Shown here piece by piece: positions 1-10,281 of a stretch of DNA of 32,500 bases. Below the pieces are notes generated by a model. That model was not told where the DNA came from and did no database searches. It worked only from the letters and a program-made list of their open reading frames with translations. Every line of letters starts with the position of its first letter. The first letter of the stretch is position 1. Source of the DNA: Cryptomeria japonica (lineage: Eukaryota; Streptophyta; Pinopsida; Cupressales; Cupressaceae); assembly GCF_030272615.1 (NCBI RefSeq), contig NW_026729300.1, positions 60,001 through 92,500 on the forward strand, given 5' to 3'. The position numbers were made by a program, and so were the translations under genes.

Positions 1-290
1 CCGCAACCTACGTGCAAAGCGGTCGCACACCGGGTAAGGGAGTGAGAGCCCCAAACATAGCTGGGCGAGGCGCTCACTCCGCTCTTTAATATCTCGTTAA
101 TACCGCCAAGGAAATGGCACAAGCACACACACACAAGCATCCTCGGAAGAGGACAGTTCGAGTGACAGGTCAAATCCAAGAGTTCCGAAGACTACCTCCA
201 GGAACAATCGGGAACAAGACCGATTACAAGTCGTCGAGTCTGTTACTGGGCGAACACGAGATGCGCACAGGAAATCGATCAGCCCTCACA
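1..290. other. Low-copy sequence at left edge, no gene seen
   Basis: I find no internal repetition here except a short CA run at about 124-135. The reading frames are short and have no recognisable domain. If the minus-strand Pol I reading of the window is right, this would be the 18S-proximal part of an external transcribed spacer, but no 18S sequence is visible. Confidence 0.4.
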
Positions 291-1102
291 ATGGCCCAAG
301 GCCAGAGATCGGACTGCTACGATTTACCCCAACAATCATCGTGCCACTCTTCGCAGAGAGGTGATAGACGCCAACGAGCCCGCGCATAGCAATCGAGGTG
401 TAAAAAGGGCGTTGAAGGCAGGAAGCCTGGACGAAAGAGGCTACGAGGTCACCTCGAAGCGGTCTAAGAATCGGGCGCACTTGGGGCGACTACCAGTGCC
501 AACCCCTTATCCCGCGGTGCGTCCGACACACAGAAATTTCCAAGGCGGCCAAGGAGCCTCCCCGCATAGCAATCGGGGTGTGAGGTTACGGATGCAGCAT
601 TGATAGCAATCGAGGTGGGAGGCGAAGGATGCAGAAGTGAGAGCCGAGGGATGTAGCAGAGATAGCAATCGGGGTGTGTGATGCAGAAGAGATAGCAATC
701 GAGGTGTGCGGTGGGAAGGGCCCAGCAGCCAGAATGCATGAAGCGACGGATGAAGCAGTGATGACAACCGGGCTGTGAGGAGAGGAGGGATGCAGCCAAG
801 AAAGCAATCAGGGCTCGAGGCAAGGGATGCATCAAGGATAGCAATCATGTTGTGAGGCGAGATTCCAAAGGCTAAACGTGAGAGGCTGCAGGGTCGACTC
901 AGAGAGGTCTATGCATGTGAGAGGCTGAAAGCAAGGTCAACTCGGAGCGGTCTATGCATCGGGCGCGCTTGGGGCGACTACCAGTGCCAACCCCTTATCC
1001 CGCGACGCGTCCGACAAAGAGAACGTTCCAAGGCGGCAGAGGAGGTTACCAGCCGAAGGATGCAGTAGCAATAACAGGTATAGTTCCGCGGCGGCCGAGA
1101 AG
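291..1102. repeat. Decayed and rearranged fragments of the 188-bp satellite
   Basis: Pieces of the 188-bp unit recur out of register. The segment with GGGGCGACTACCAGTGCCAA and the following CCCCTTATCCCGCG occurs near 485-515 and again near 970-1000. The word GATAGCAATCG with a following GGGTG or AGGTG recurs several times at irregular spacing between 600 and 845. The stretch 880-960 repeats a GAGAGGCTG...GGTCTATGCAT segment. This looks like the eroded edge of the array that begins at 1103. Confidence 0.7.
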
Positions 1103-4100
1103 ACTCACCGCATAGGAATCGGGATGCGAGGCGAGGGATGCGGCGGGAAGGCCCCGACGGCTAAACGGAAGAGGCTGCAGGGCCGCCTCGGAATGGTCCA
1201 AGCATCGGACGCGATTGGGACGACTACCAGTGCCAACCCCTTATCCCGCGATGCGTCCGATACACAGATAGTTCCAAGGCGGCCGAGGAGCCTCACCGCA
1301 TATCAATCGGGGTGCGAGGCGAGGGATGGGGCGGGAAGGCCCCAACGGCTAGACGGAAGAGGCTTCAGGGCCACCTCGGAATGCTCCAAGCATCGGACGC
1401 GCTTGGGGCGACTACCAGTGCCAACCCCTTATCCCGCGATGCGTCCGATACACAGATGGTTCCAAGGCGGCCGAGGAGCCTCACCGCATAGCAATCGGGG
1501 GTGCGAGGCGAGGGATGGGGCGGGAAGGCCCCAACGGCTAGACGGAAGAGGCTTCAGGGCCGCCTCGGAATGGTCCAAGCATCGGACGCGCTTGGGGCGA
1601 CTACCAGTGACAACCCCTCATCCCGCGATGCGTCCGATACGAAGATGGTTCCAAGGCGGCCGAGGAGCCTCACCGCATAGCAATCGGGGTGCGAGGTGGG
1701 GGATGCGGCGAGATGGCCCCAACGGCTAGACGGAAGAGGCCACAGGGCCGCGTCGGAATAGTCCAAGCATCGGACGCGCTTGGGGCGACTACCAGTGACA
1801 ACCCCTTATCCCGCGATGCGTCCGATACGAAGATAGTTCCAAGGCGGCCGAGGAGCCTCACCGCATAGCAATCCGGGTGCGAGGTGGGGGATGCGGCGAG
1901 ATGGCCCCAACGGCTAGACGGAAGAGGCTGCAGGGCCGCCTCGGAATAGTCCAAGCATCGGACGCGCTTGGGGCGACTACCAGTGACAACCCCTTATCCC
2001 GCGATGCTTCCGATACGAAGACAGTTCCAAGGCGGCCGAGGAGCCTCACCGCATAGCAATGGGGGTGCGAGGTGAGGGATGCGGCGAGATGGCCCCAACG
2101 GCTAGACGGAAGAGGCCACAGGGCCGCCTCGGAATAGTCCAAGCATCGGACGCGCTTGGGGCGACTACCAGTGACAACCCCTTATCCCGCGATGCATCCG
2201 ATACGAAGATAGTTCCCAGGCGGCCGAGGAGCCTCACCGCATAGCAATCGGGGTGCGAGGCGAGGGATGCGGCGAGATGGCCCCAAAGGGTAGACGGAAG
2301 AGGCTGTGGGGCCGCCTCGGAATAGTCCAAGCATCGAACGCGCTTGGGGCGACTACCACTGCCAACCCCTTATCCCGCGATGCGTCCGATACACAGATAG
2401 TTCCGAGGCGGCCGAGGAGCTGGGGGATGCGGCGAGATGGCCCCAACGGCTAGACGGAAGAGGCTGCAGGGCCGCCTCGGAATAGTCCAAGCATCGGACG
2501 CGCTTGGGGCGACTACCAGTGACAACCCCTTATCCCGCGATGCGTCCGATACACAGATAGTTCCGAGGCGGCCAAGGAGCCTCACCGCATAGCAATCGTG
2601 GTGCGAGGTGGGGGATGCAGCGAGATGGCCCCAACGGCTAGACGGAAGAGGCTGCAGGGCCGCCTCGGAATGGTCCAAGCATCGGACGCGCTTGGGGCGA
2701 CTACCACTGCCAACCCCTTATCCCGCGATGCGTCCGATACACAGATAGTTCCAAGGCGGCCGAGGAGCCTCACCGAATAGCAATCGGGGTGCGAGGCGAG
2801 GGATGCGGCGAGAAAGCCCCAACGGCTAGAGGGAAGAGGCTTCAGGTCCGCCTCGGAATGGTCCAAGCATCGGACGCGCTTGGGGCGACTACCAGTGACA
2901 ACCCCTTATCCCGCGACGCGTCCGATACACAGATAGTTCCAAGGCGGCCGAGGAGCCTCACCGCATAGCAATCGGGGTGCGAGGCGAGGGATGCGGCGAG
3001 AAGGACCCAACGGCTAGACGGAAGAGGCTTCAGGGCCGCCTCGGAATGGTCCAAGCATCGGACGCGCTTGGGGCGACTACCAGTGACAACCCCTTATCCC
3101 GCGACGCGTCCGATACACAGATAGTTCCAAGGCGGCCGAGGAGCCTCACCGCATAGCAATCGGGGTGCGAGGCGAGGGATGCGGCGAGAAGGACCCAACG
3201 GCTAGACGGAAGAGGCTTCAGGTCCGCCTCGGAATGGTCCAAGCATCGGACGCGCTTGGGGCGACTACCAGTGACAACCCCTTATCCCGCGACGCGTCCG
3301 ATACACAGATAGTTCCAAGGCGGCCGAGGAGCCTCACCGCATAGCAATCGGGGTGCGAGGCGAGGGATGCGGCGAGAAGGACCCAACGGCTAGACGGAAG
3401 AGGCTTCAGGGCCGCCTCGGAATGGTCCAAGCATCGGACGCGCTTGGGGCGACTACCAGTGACAACCCCTTATCCCGCGATGCGTCCGATACACAGATAG
3501 TTCCAAGGCGGCCGAGGAGCCTCACCGCATAGCAATCGGGGTGCGAGGCGAGGGATGCGGCGAGAAGGACCCAACGGCTAGACGGAAGAGGCTTCAGGGC
3601 CGCCTCGGAATGGTCCAAGCATCGGACGCGCTTGGGGCGACTACCAGTGACAACCCCTTATCCCGCGACGCGTCCGATACACAGATAGTTCCAAGGCGGC
3701 CGAGGAGCCTCACCGCATAGCAATCGGGGTGCGAGGCGAGGGATGCGGCAAGAAGGACCCAACGGCTAGACGGAAGAGGCTTCAGGGCCGCCTCGGAATG
3801 GTCCAAGCATCGGACGCGCTTGGGGCGACTACCAGTGACAACCCCTTATCCCGCGACGCGTCCGATACACAGATAGTTCCAAGGCGGCCGAGGAGCCTCA
3901 CCGCATAGCAATCGGGGTGCGAGGCGAGGGATGCGGCGAGAAGGACCCAACGGCTAGACGGAAGAGGCTTCAGGTCCGCCTCGGAATGGTCCAAGCATCG
4001 GACGCGCTTGGGGCGACTACCAGTGACAACCCCTTATCCCGCGACGCGTCCGATACACAGATAGTTCCAAGGCGGCCGAGGAGCCTCACCGCATAGCAAT

Positions 4101-5775
4101 CGGGGTGCGAGGCGAGGGATGCGGCGAGAAGGACCCAACGGCTAGACGGAAGAGGCTTCAGGGCCGCCTCGGAATGGTCCAAGCATCGGACGCGCTTGGG
4201 GCGACTACCAGTGACAACCCCTTATCCCGCGACGCGTCCGATACACAGATAGTTCCAAGGCGGCCGAGGAGCCTCACCGCATAGCAATCGGGGTGCGAGG
4301 CGAGGGATGCGGCGAGAAGGACCCAACGGCTAGACGGAAGAGGCTTCAGGGCCGCCTCGGAATGGTCCAAGCATCGGACGCGCTTGGGGCGACTACCAGT
4401 GACAACCCCTTATCCCGCGATGCGTCCGATACACAGATAGTTCCAAGGCGGCCGAGGAGCCTCACCGCATAGCAATCGGGGTGCGAGGCGAGGGATGCGG
4501 CGAGAAGGACCCAACGGCTAGACGGAAGAGGCTTCAGGGCCGCCTCGGAATGGTCCAAGCATCGGACGCGCTTGGGGCGACTACCAGTGACAACCCCTTA
4601 TCCCGCGACGCGTCCGATACACAGATAGTTCCAAGGCGGCCGAGGAGCCTCACCGCATAGCAATCGGGGTGCGAGGCGAGGGATGCGGCGAGAAGGACCC
4701 AACGGCTAGACGGAAGAGGCTTCAGGGCCGCCTCGGAATGGTCCAAGCATCGGACGCGCTTGGGGCGACTACCAGTGACAACCCCTTATCCCGCGACGCG
4801 TCCGATACACAGATAGTTCCAAGGCGGCCGAGGAGCCTCACCGCATAGCAATCGGGGTGCGAGGCGAGGGATGCGGCGAGAAGGACCCAACGGCTAGACG
4901 GAAGAGGCTTCAGGGCCGCCTCGGAATGGTCCAAGCATCGGACGCGCTTGGGGCGACTACCAGTGACAACCCCTTATCCCGCGACGCGTCCGATACACAG
5001 ATAGTTCCAAGGCGGCCGAGGAGCCTCACCGCATAGCAATCGGGGTGCGAGGCGAGGGATGCGGCGAGAAGGACCCAACGGCTAGACGGAAGAGGCTTCA
5101 GGGCCGCCTGGGAATGGTCCATGCATCGCACGCGCTTGGGGCGACTACCAGTGACAACCCCTTATCCCGCGACGCGTCCGATACACAGATAGTTCCAAGG
5201 CGGCCGAGGAGCCTCACCGCATAGCAATCGGGGTGCGAGGCGAGGGATGCGGCGAGAAGGACCCAACGGCTAGACGGAAGAGGCTTCAGGGCCGCCTCGG
5301 AATGGTCCAAGCATCGGACGCGCTTGGGGCGACTACCAGTGACAACCCCTTATCCCGCGACGCGTCCGATACACAGATAGTTCCAAGGCGGCCGAGGAGC
5401 CTCACCGCATAGCAATCGGGGTGCGAGTCGAGGGATGCGGCGAGAAGGACCCAACGGCTAGACGGAAGAGGCTTCAGGGCCGCCTCGGAATGGTCCAAGC
5501 ATCGGACGCGCTTGGGGCGACTACCAGTGACAACCCCTTATCCCGCGATGCGTCTGATACACAGATAGTTCCAAGGCGGCCGAGGAGCCTCACCGCATAG
5601 CAATCGGGGTGCGAGGCAAGGGATGCGGCGAGAAGGACCCAACGGCTAGACGGAAGAGGCTTCAGGGCCGCCTCGGAATGGTCCAAGCATCGGACGCGCT
5701 TGGGGCGACTACCGTTGCCAACCCCTTATCCCGCGATGCGTCTGATACACAGATAGTTCCGAGGCGGCCGAGGAG
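1103..5775. repeat. 188-bp tandem satellite, about 25 copies
   Basis: Copies start with CCTCACCGCATAGCAATC at 1291, 1479, 1668, 1856, 2044, 2232, 2580, 2768, 2956 and then every 188 bp to 5776; the first copy starts at about 1103. The copy near 2420 lacks about 28 bp, leaving 160 bp, and the one at 1479 has one extra G. Copies left of about 2850 differ at many positions. Those from about 2950 to 5700 differ mostly at single sites, such as CGACGCG versus CGATGCG and CAGGGCC versus CAGGTCC. The repeated 70-residue open frames on the minus strand are this satellite, not genes. If the minus-strand Pol I promoter at 6165 is real, the array lies in the transcribed leader upstream of 18S. It could instead be a simple satellite. 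Confidence 0.95.
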
Positions 5776-6044
5776 CCTCACCGCATAGCAATCGGGTTGC
5801 GAGGCAGATTATTGGGAAGGGAACCCCCTGGGATGCGGCTCAAGCAGTGCCCAAAGGGACTGGAATGCGGAATCACATCGAGAGACCCAAATGCTATACG
5901 AGGGCTCAAATCGAATTATCGATTTGGCCACGACATGGACGCATCGGAACGACTACCTTTGCCGAACCACTCGCAATTGCATCCATACCGAAACCAATAG
6001 ACATTTCCGTTAGAGCCCTCGCATAGCATTCGGGAATCTCGCAT

Positions 6045-6132
6045 GCCCCTCTAAATCGACCAATGCTGGCGCTCAACGAAAATCCGAGCGCTACCACCGT
6101 TCGAGCGCCAGCATTGGTCGAGTTAGAGGGGC
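6045..6132 (-). promoter_or_regulatory. Long inverted repeat next to leftmost Pol I-like start
   Basis: Arms at 6045-6078 and 6098-6132 pair almost perfectly around a 19-nt loop. I see one mismatch and one single-base bulge. The core arm word is CGACCAATGCTGGCGCTC. On the minus strand the hairpin would begin about 33 nt after the predicted start at 6165, so it would lie at the 5' end of the transcript. Confidence 0.8.
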
Positions 6133-6155
6133 ACGGGGGAGAATGCTCCAGTCAA

Positions 6156-6187
6156 CACCTCCCCTATATAAGTTATTTGTCCGATTC
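6156..6187 (-). promoter_or_regulatory. Pol I-type start motif 1 (leftmost; candidate gene promoter)
   Basis: Read on the minus strand, 6170 to 6161 is TATATAGGGG followed by AGGTGTTG. This fits the plant rDNA transcription start consensus TATATA(A/G)GGGG, with the start expected at the A at about 6165. It is the last such motif before the 188-bp array, the position expected for a 35S gene promoter with spacer promoters behind it. Read on the + strand, the same bases form CTATATAAG, a passable Pol II TATA box, so direction is inferred from context. Confidence 0.55.
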
Positions 6188-6532
6188 TCGCACAACCGTA
6201 GTCTGCCTCGTCGAATCAAACAACGGTCCCAGATTCCGACTTCCGTTCCGTAGAGACCCAAAAGCTAGATGGAGGCTCGCAAGAAAGAGAGTCGGCGCAT
6301 AGCAATCGGGTTTCTCGAACGTTTAGGGACCGAGCTCACTTGCGGATAGGGCAAAATCCGCCAAGCAACCCAAAAGCTAGACGGGGGCTCGAATCGAATC
6401 GCCTAGGCGGCCACAACAACGACGTGTTGGATCGACTACCAGTGCCAAACCATTCAGCAAGACTAGTCTGTGTCGAGGCCGGATAGAGATTCTCAGAGAG
6501 CGCCCGTATAGCATTTAGGAGACCTGCCGCGT

Positions 6533-6621
6533 CCCTCACACTCGACAAATGGTGGTGCACGTTTATAAATCCGAGCGATCCCAACCCTTTCAAGCACCAA
6601 CATCGGTCGAGATAGAGGGGC
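6533..6621 (-). promoter_or_regulatory. Inverted repeat, second copy
   Basis: Imperfect arms at about 6533-6561 and 6591-6621 occupy the same place relative to start motif 2 as the hairpin at 6045-6132. The arm sequences differ from the first copy, yet the pairing GGTGGTGC with GCACCAAC and TCGAC with GGTCGA is kept. Confidence 0.55.
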
Positions 6622-6645
6622 ACGGAGGGGGCTGCGTGAGACAAC

Positions 6646-6677
6646 ACAGTCCCCTATATAAGTTATTTGTCCGATTC
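6646..6677 (-). promoter_or_regulatory. Pol I-type start motif 2
   Basis: The minus strand at 6660-6651 reads TATATAGGGG, then ACTGTG instead of the AGGTGT found at most other copies. It lies 490 bp from motif 1, in the second diverged promoter repeat. Confidence 0.5.
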
Positions 6678-6972
6678 TCACACATCCGAAGAATGGTCAT
6701 CAAATCGGACAACAGCCCAAACTTCCGACTTCCGTCCCAGAAAGCCCAAGAGCTATCTAAAACGTTCATGGCCGGAACTCGATCGCGGCTATACCAGTCC
6801 GCCAAGCAACCCAAAAGCTAGACTGGAGCTCTAGTCGAATCACCTCTGTGGCCATTGCAAGGACGTGTTGGAGCGACTACCATTGCCGAACCATTCCGCA
6901 GGTCGAGTCCATACCAAGGCCGCATAGAGATTCACGATGAGCTCCTGCATAGCAATCAGGAGACTTGCCGTG

Positions 6973-7061
6973 TCCATCACAATCGATAAATCCTGGTGCA
7001 AGATTTTTGCATCCGAGCGCTCCAACCAGTCGAGCACCAGCATCAATCGACATAAACGGGC
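6973..7061 (-). promoter_or_regulatory. Inverted repeat, third copy
   Basis: Arms at about 6973-7001 and 7027-7061 pair through CTGGTGC with GCACCAG and an ATCGAT-like block with ATCGA. It is the weakest of the three hairpins but sits in the same position relative to start motif 3. Confidence 0.45.
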
Positions 7062-7086
7062 ACGGGGGGAGGATGCTCGAGAACAC

Positions 7087-7118
7087 TACCTCCCCTATAT
7101 AAGTTATTTGTCCGATTC
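7087..7118 (-). promoter_or_regulatory. Pol I-type start motif 3
   Basis: The minus strand at 7101-7092 reads TATATAGGGG followed by AGGTAGTG. It lies 441 bp from motif 2. The + strand flank AAGTTATTTGTCCGATTCTC is shared with motifs 1 and 2. Confidence 0.5.
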
Positions 7119-7179
7119 TCAAGCAGCCGAAGTCTGGTCATCGAATCGGGTCAAAGACCACAACTTCCGACTTTACCCA

Positions 7180-7534
7180 CAATGCAAGTCATCGAATCGA
7201 ACATCGGCCCCCGAGTCGGACTCCATGCGTATGTCAGGTCATCGGACCCAAATTCCGCCTTCCTGCGCATGGCGGGCCATCAATATCAACTCGGTCATCG
7301 GACCCAAACTCCGCCTTTCTGCGCATGGCACGCCTTCAAATCGGTCATCGGACCCAAATTCCGCCTTCCTGTGCATGGCGGGCCATCAACATCAACTCGG
7401 TCATCGGACCCAAATTCCGCCTTTCTGCGCATGGCACGCCATCAACTCGGTCATCGGACCCAAATTCCGCCTTCCTGCGCATGGCAGGTCATCGGACACA
7501 AATTCAGACCTCGCCAATATGCCTACGTATCGAA
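7180..7534. repeat. Short tandem repeat of about 50-65 bp
   Basis: The word TCATCGGACCCAAATTCCGC, followed by CTTCCTGCGCATGGC or CTTTCTGCGCATGGC, recurs about five times at uneven spacing because an inner segment (GGGCCATCAACATCAACTCG) is present in only some copies. The same TCATCGGACCCAA word opens the 311-bp repeats that follow. Confidence 0.8.
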
Positions 7535-7631
7535 TCGGTCATCGGACCCAACTTCCGACTTCATCCATACTGTAGGGTCTTTGAGGTTGGCGCGGTGCGC
7601 TCAACCCGGGGAGTCGACCCATCGAAGCATA

Positions 7632-7663
7632 CACCTCCCCTATATAAGCTATTTGTCCGATTC
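7632..7663 (-). promoter_or_regulatory. Pol I-type start motif 4
   Basis: The minus strand at 7646-7637 reads TATATAGGGG then AGGTGTATGC. It lies in the first 311-bp repeat. Confidence 0.5.
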
Positions 7664-7942
7664 CCACACCTGTGTAGTTTGCACCTCTGACCAGGACATC
7701 GACCCCAACTTCCGAACTCGACTGCAACGACGGCACCAGCGCCTTGGTGCGCACCTTGCGACGCACAGTCCCAACATTCGCCTTCCTGCACATGGCAGGT
7801 CATCGGACCCAAATTCCGACCTCGCGAGTATGCCTACATATCGAATCGGTCATCGGACACAACTTCCGACTTCATCCATACCGTAGGGTCTTTGAGGTTG
7901 GCGCGGTGCGCTCAACCCGGGGAGTCGACCCAACGAAGCATA

Positions 7943-7974
7943 CACCTCCCCTATATAAGCTATTTGTCCGATTC
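7943..7974 (-). promoter_or_regulatory. Pol I-type start motif 5
   Basis: The minus strand at 7957-7948 reads TATATAGGGG then AGGTGTATGC, exactly 311 bp from motif 4. Confidence 0.5.
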
Positions 7975-8253
7975 CCACACCTGTGTAGTTTGCACCTCCG
8001 ATCAGGACATCGACCCCAACTTCCGAACTCGCCTGCAACGACCGAACCAGCGCCTTGGTGCGCACCTTGCAACGCACAGTGCCAACATTCGCCTTCCTGC
8101 ACATGGCAGGTCATCGGACCCAAATTCCGACCTCGCGAGTATGCCTACATATCGAATCGGTCATCGGACCCAACTTCCGACTTCATCCATACCGTAGGGT
8201 CTTTGAGGTTGGCGCGGTGCGCTCAACCCGGGGAGTCGACCCAACGAAGCATA

Positions 8254-8285
8254 CACCTCCCCTATATAAGCTATTTGTCCGATTC
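8254..8285 (-). promoter_or_regulatory. Pol I-type start motif 6
   Basis: The minus strand at 8268-8259 reads TATATAGGGG then AGGTGTATGC, exactly 311 bp from motif 5. Confidence 0.5.
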
Positions 8286-8564
8286 CCACACCTGTGTAGC
8301 TTGCACCTCCGATCAGGACATCGACCCCAACTTCCGAACTCGACTAAAAAGACCGCACCAGCACCTTGGTGTGCACCTTGCAACGCACAGTGCCAACATT
8401 CGCCTTCCTGCACATGGCAGGTCATCGGACCCAAATTCCGACCTCATGAGCATACCTACTAATCGAATCGGTCATCGGACCCAACTTCCGACTTCATCCA
8501 TACCGTAGGGTCTTTGAGGTTGGCGCGGTGCGCTCAACCTGGGGAGTCGACCCATCGAAGCATA

Positions 8565-8596
8565 CACCTCCCCTATATAAGCTATTTGTCCGATTC
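8565..8596 (-). promoter_or_regulatory. Pol I-type start motif 7
   Basis: The minus strand at 8579-8570 reads TATATAGGGG then AGGTGTATGC, 311 bp from motif 6. It lies in the fourth, interrupted 311-bp copy. The next motif is 869 bp away because the hairpin minisatellite intervenes. Confidence 0.5.
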
Positions 8597-8694
8597 CGAC
8601 ACCTGTGTAGTTTGCACCTCCGCTCAGGACATCGACCCCAACTTCCGAACTCGCCTGCAACGACCGAACCAGCGCCTTGGTGCGCACCAAAAGT

Positions 8695-9310
8695 GCGCAC
8701 TTTTGGAGGGCACTTTTGTGCGCTCCAAAGGTGCGCACTTTTGGAGGGCACTTTTGTGCGCTCCAAAGGTGCGCACTTTTGGAGGGCACTTTTTGGAGGG
8801 CACTTTTGTGCGCTCCAAAGGTGCGCACTTTTGGAGGGCACTTTTTGGAGGGCACTTTTCTGCGCTCCAAAGGTGCGCACTTTTGGAGGGCACTTTTTGG
8901 AGGGCACTTTTCTGCGCTCCAAAGGTGCGCACTTTTGGAGGGCACTTTTTGGAGGGCACTTTTCTGCGCTCCAAAGGTGCGCACTTTTGGAGGGCACTTT
9001 TTGGAGGGCACTTTTCTGCGCTCCAAAGGTGCGCACTTTTGGAGGGCACTTTTGTGCACTCCAAAGGTGCACACTTTTGGAGGGCACTTTTTGGAGGGCA
9101 CTTTTCTGCACTCCAAAGGTGCGCACTTTTGGAGGGCACTTTTTGGAGGGCACTTTTGTGCGCTCCAAAGGTGCGCACTTTTGGAGGGCACTTTTTGGAG
9201 GGCACTTTTGTGCGCTCCAAAGGTGCGCACTTTTGGAGGGCACTTTTGTGCACTCCAAAGGTGCGCACTTTTGGAGGGCACTTTTCCTGCGCTCCAAAGG
9301 TGCACACCTA
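8695..9310. repeat. Palindromic 38/52-bp minisatellite
   Basis: About 13 units begin with TGCGCTCCAAAGGTGCGCAC (or TGCACTCC) at 8719, 8757, 8809, 8861, 8913, 8965, 9017, 9055 and onward to about 9289. Short units are 38 bp. Long units are 52 bp, with a 14-bp duplication of TTGGAGGGCACTTT. Every unit contains the dyad CTCCAAAGGTGCGCAC...TTTGGAG, one mismatch short of a perfect 24-bp palindrome, so the array can form a chain of hairpins on either strand. Open frames of 210-320 codons in several frames are a by-product. Confidence 0.92.
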
Positions 9311-9433
9311 GGTGAGCACCTTCGACCACACCTTGTAGCACACCAAACTCTGACTTTCGACTTCATCCGCAATGCAGGGTCTTTGAGGTTGGCGCAATGC
9401 GCACAACCAGGGGAGTCGACCCATCAAACCCAA

Positions 9434-9465
9434 CACCTCCCCTATATAAGCTATTTGTCTGATTC
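9434..9465 (-). promoter_or_regulatory. Pol I-type start motif 8
   Basis: The minus strand at 9448-9439 reads TATATAGGGG then AGGTGTTGGG. It is the first copy of the regular 157-bp series. Confidence 0.5.
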
Positions 9466-9590
9466 TCATACATGCGTAGCCTGCAGGAGCAATTAGGACA
9501 TCGACCCCAACTTTCGGCTTCTAAACGAAAACAAGGTCTTTGAGGTTGGTGTAATGCGAACAACTAGGGGAGTCAACCCATCAAACCCAA

Positions 9591-9622
9591 CACCTCCCCT
9601 ATATAAGCTATTTGTCTGATTC
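9591..9622 (-). promoter_or_regulatory. Pol I-type start motif 9
   Basis: The minus strand at 9605-9596 reads TATATAGGGG then AGGTGTTGGG, 157 bp from motif 8. Confidence 0.5.
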
Positions 9623-9747
9623 TCATACATGTGTAGTCTACAGGAGCAATTAGGACATCGACCCCAACTTTTGACTTCTTAACGAAAACAAGGTCTTTGA
9701 GGTTGACGTAATGCGCACAACCAGGGGAGTCGACCCATCAAACCCAA

Positions 9748-9779
9748 CACCTCCCCTATATAAGCTATTTGTCCGATTC
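9748..9779 (-). promoter_or_regulatory. Pol I-type start motif 10
   Basis: The minus strand at 9762-9753 reads TATATAGGGG then AGGTGTTGGG, 157 bp from motif 9. Confidence 0.5.
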
Positions 9780-9904
9780 TCATACATGTGTAGCCTACAG
9801 GAGCCATTAGGACATTGACCCCAACTTTTGACTTCTTAACGAAAACAAGGTCTTTGAGGTTGGCGTAATGCGCACAACCAAGGGAGTTGACCCATCAAAC
9901 CCAA

Positions 9905-9936
9905 CACCTCCCCTATATAAGCTATTTGTCTGATTC
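9905..9936 (-). promoter_or_regulatory. Pol I-type start motif 11
   Basis: The minus strand at 9919-9910 reads TATATAGGGG then AGGTGTTGGG, 157 bp from motif 10. Confidence 0.5.
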
Positions 9937-10124
9937 TCATACATGTGTAGCCTGCAACAACGATTAGGACATCCACCCCAACTTCTGAATTCGTCTGCGT
10001 TGACCGCACCAAAGGTGCACGCCTTGGTGCTCACCAAAATCCGACTTCCGACTTCTTCTGCTATGCGGGGTCTTTGAGGTTGGCGCAGTGCGCACAACCA
10101 GGGGAGTCAACCCACCGAATGCAA

Positions 10125-10156
10125 CACCTCCCCTATATAAGCTATTTGTCTGATTC
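10125..10156 (-). promoter_or_regulatory. Pol I-type start motif 12
   Basis: The minus strand at 10139-10130 reads TATATAGGGG then AGGTGTTGCA. It is 220 bp from motif 11 because the intervening unit carries a GC-rich insertion. Confidence 0.5.
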
Positions 10157-10281
10157 TCATACATGCGTAGACTGCAGCAATGATTAGGACATCCACCCCA
10201 ACTTTTGACTTCTTAAACAAGACAGGGTCTTTGAAGTTGGTGCAGTGCACACAACCAGGGGAGTCGACCCATCAAACGCAA

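Larger units (their letters stand above)
5776..7121. repeat. Three diverged promoter-bearing repeats (about 415-490 bp)
   Basis: Three related blocks run roughly 5776-6190, 6191-6680 and 6681-7121. Each has, in order, a segment related to the 188-bp satellite (CATAGCAATCGGG-like and CGACTACC...TGCC-like words), an inverted repeat, a GGGGCACGG word, and the CCCCTATATAAGTTATTTGT element. The words CCCAAAAGCTAGA and CGAATC also recur. The shared words suggest that the 188-bp satellite to the left was amplified from part of this longer unit. The copies are much more diverged than the arrays on either side. Confidence 0.75.
7535..8694. repeat. 311-bp promoter-bearing repeat, three copies and a partial fourth
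   Basis: Copies start with TCGGTCATCGGAC at 7535, 7846, 8157 and 8468. The fourth breaks off at about 8694 where a hairpin minisatellite begins. Each copy has the word GGGTCTTTGAGGTTGGCGC, then the CCCCTATATAAGCTATTTGT element, then a TTGGTGCGCACC or TTGGTGTGCACC word near the end. The copies are nearly identical. The promoter half matches the 157-bp repeats further right, so the 311-bp unit looks like a 157-bp type unit plus an added segment of about 154 bp. Confidence 0.9.

Noticed and set aside
2582-5686. Series of 70-94 codon minus-strand frames with near-identical sequence
   Set aside because: They repeat every 188 bp exactly with the satellite, overlap end to end, and differences fall equally at all codon positions.
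1103-5775. Possible CRISPR array
   Set aside because: Repeats are 188 bp, contiguous and without unique spacers, in a plant nuclear context.
8472-9496. Frames of 210-322 codons in several frames across the hairpin minisatellite
   Set aside because: The 38/52-bp near-palindrome is open in several frames on both strands at once. The predicted residues are only a repeated short peptide.
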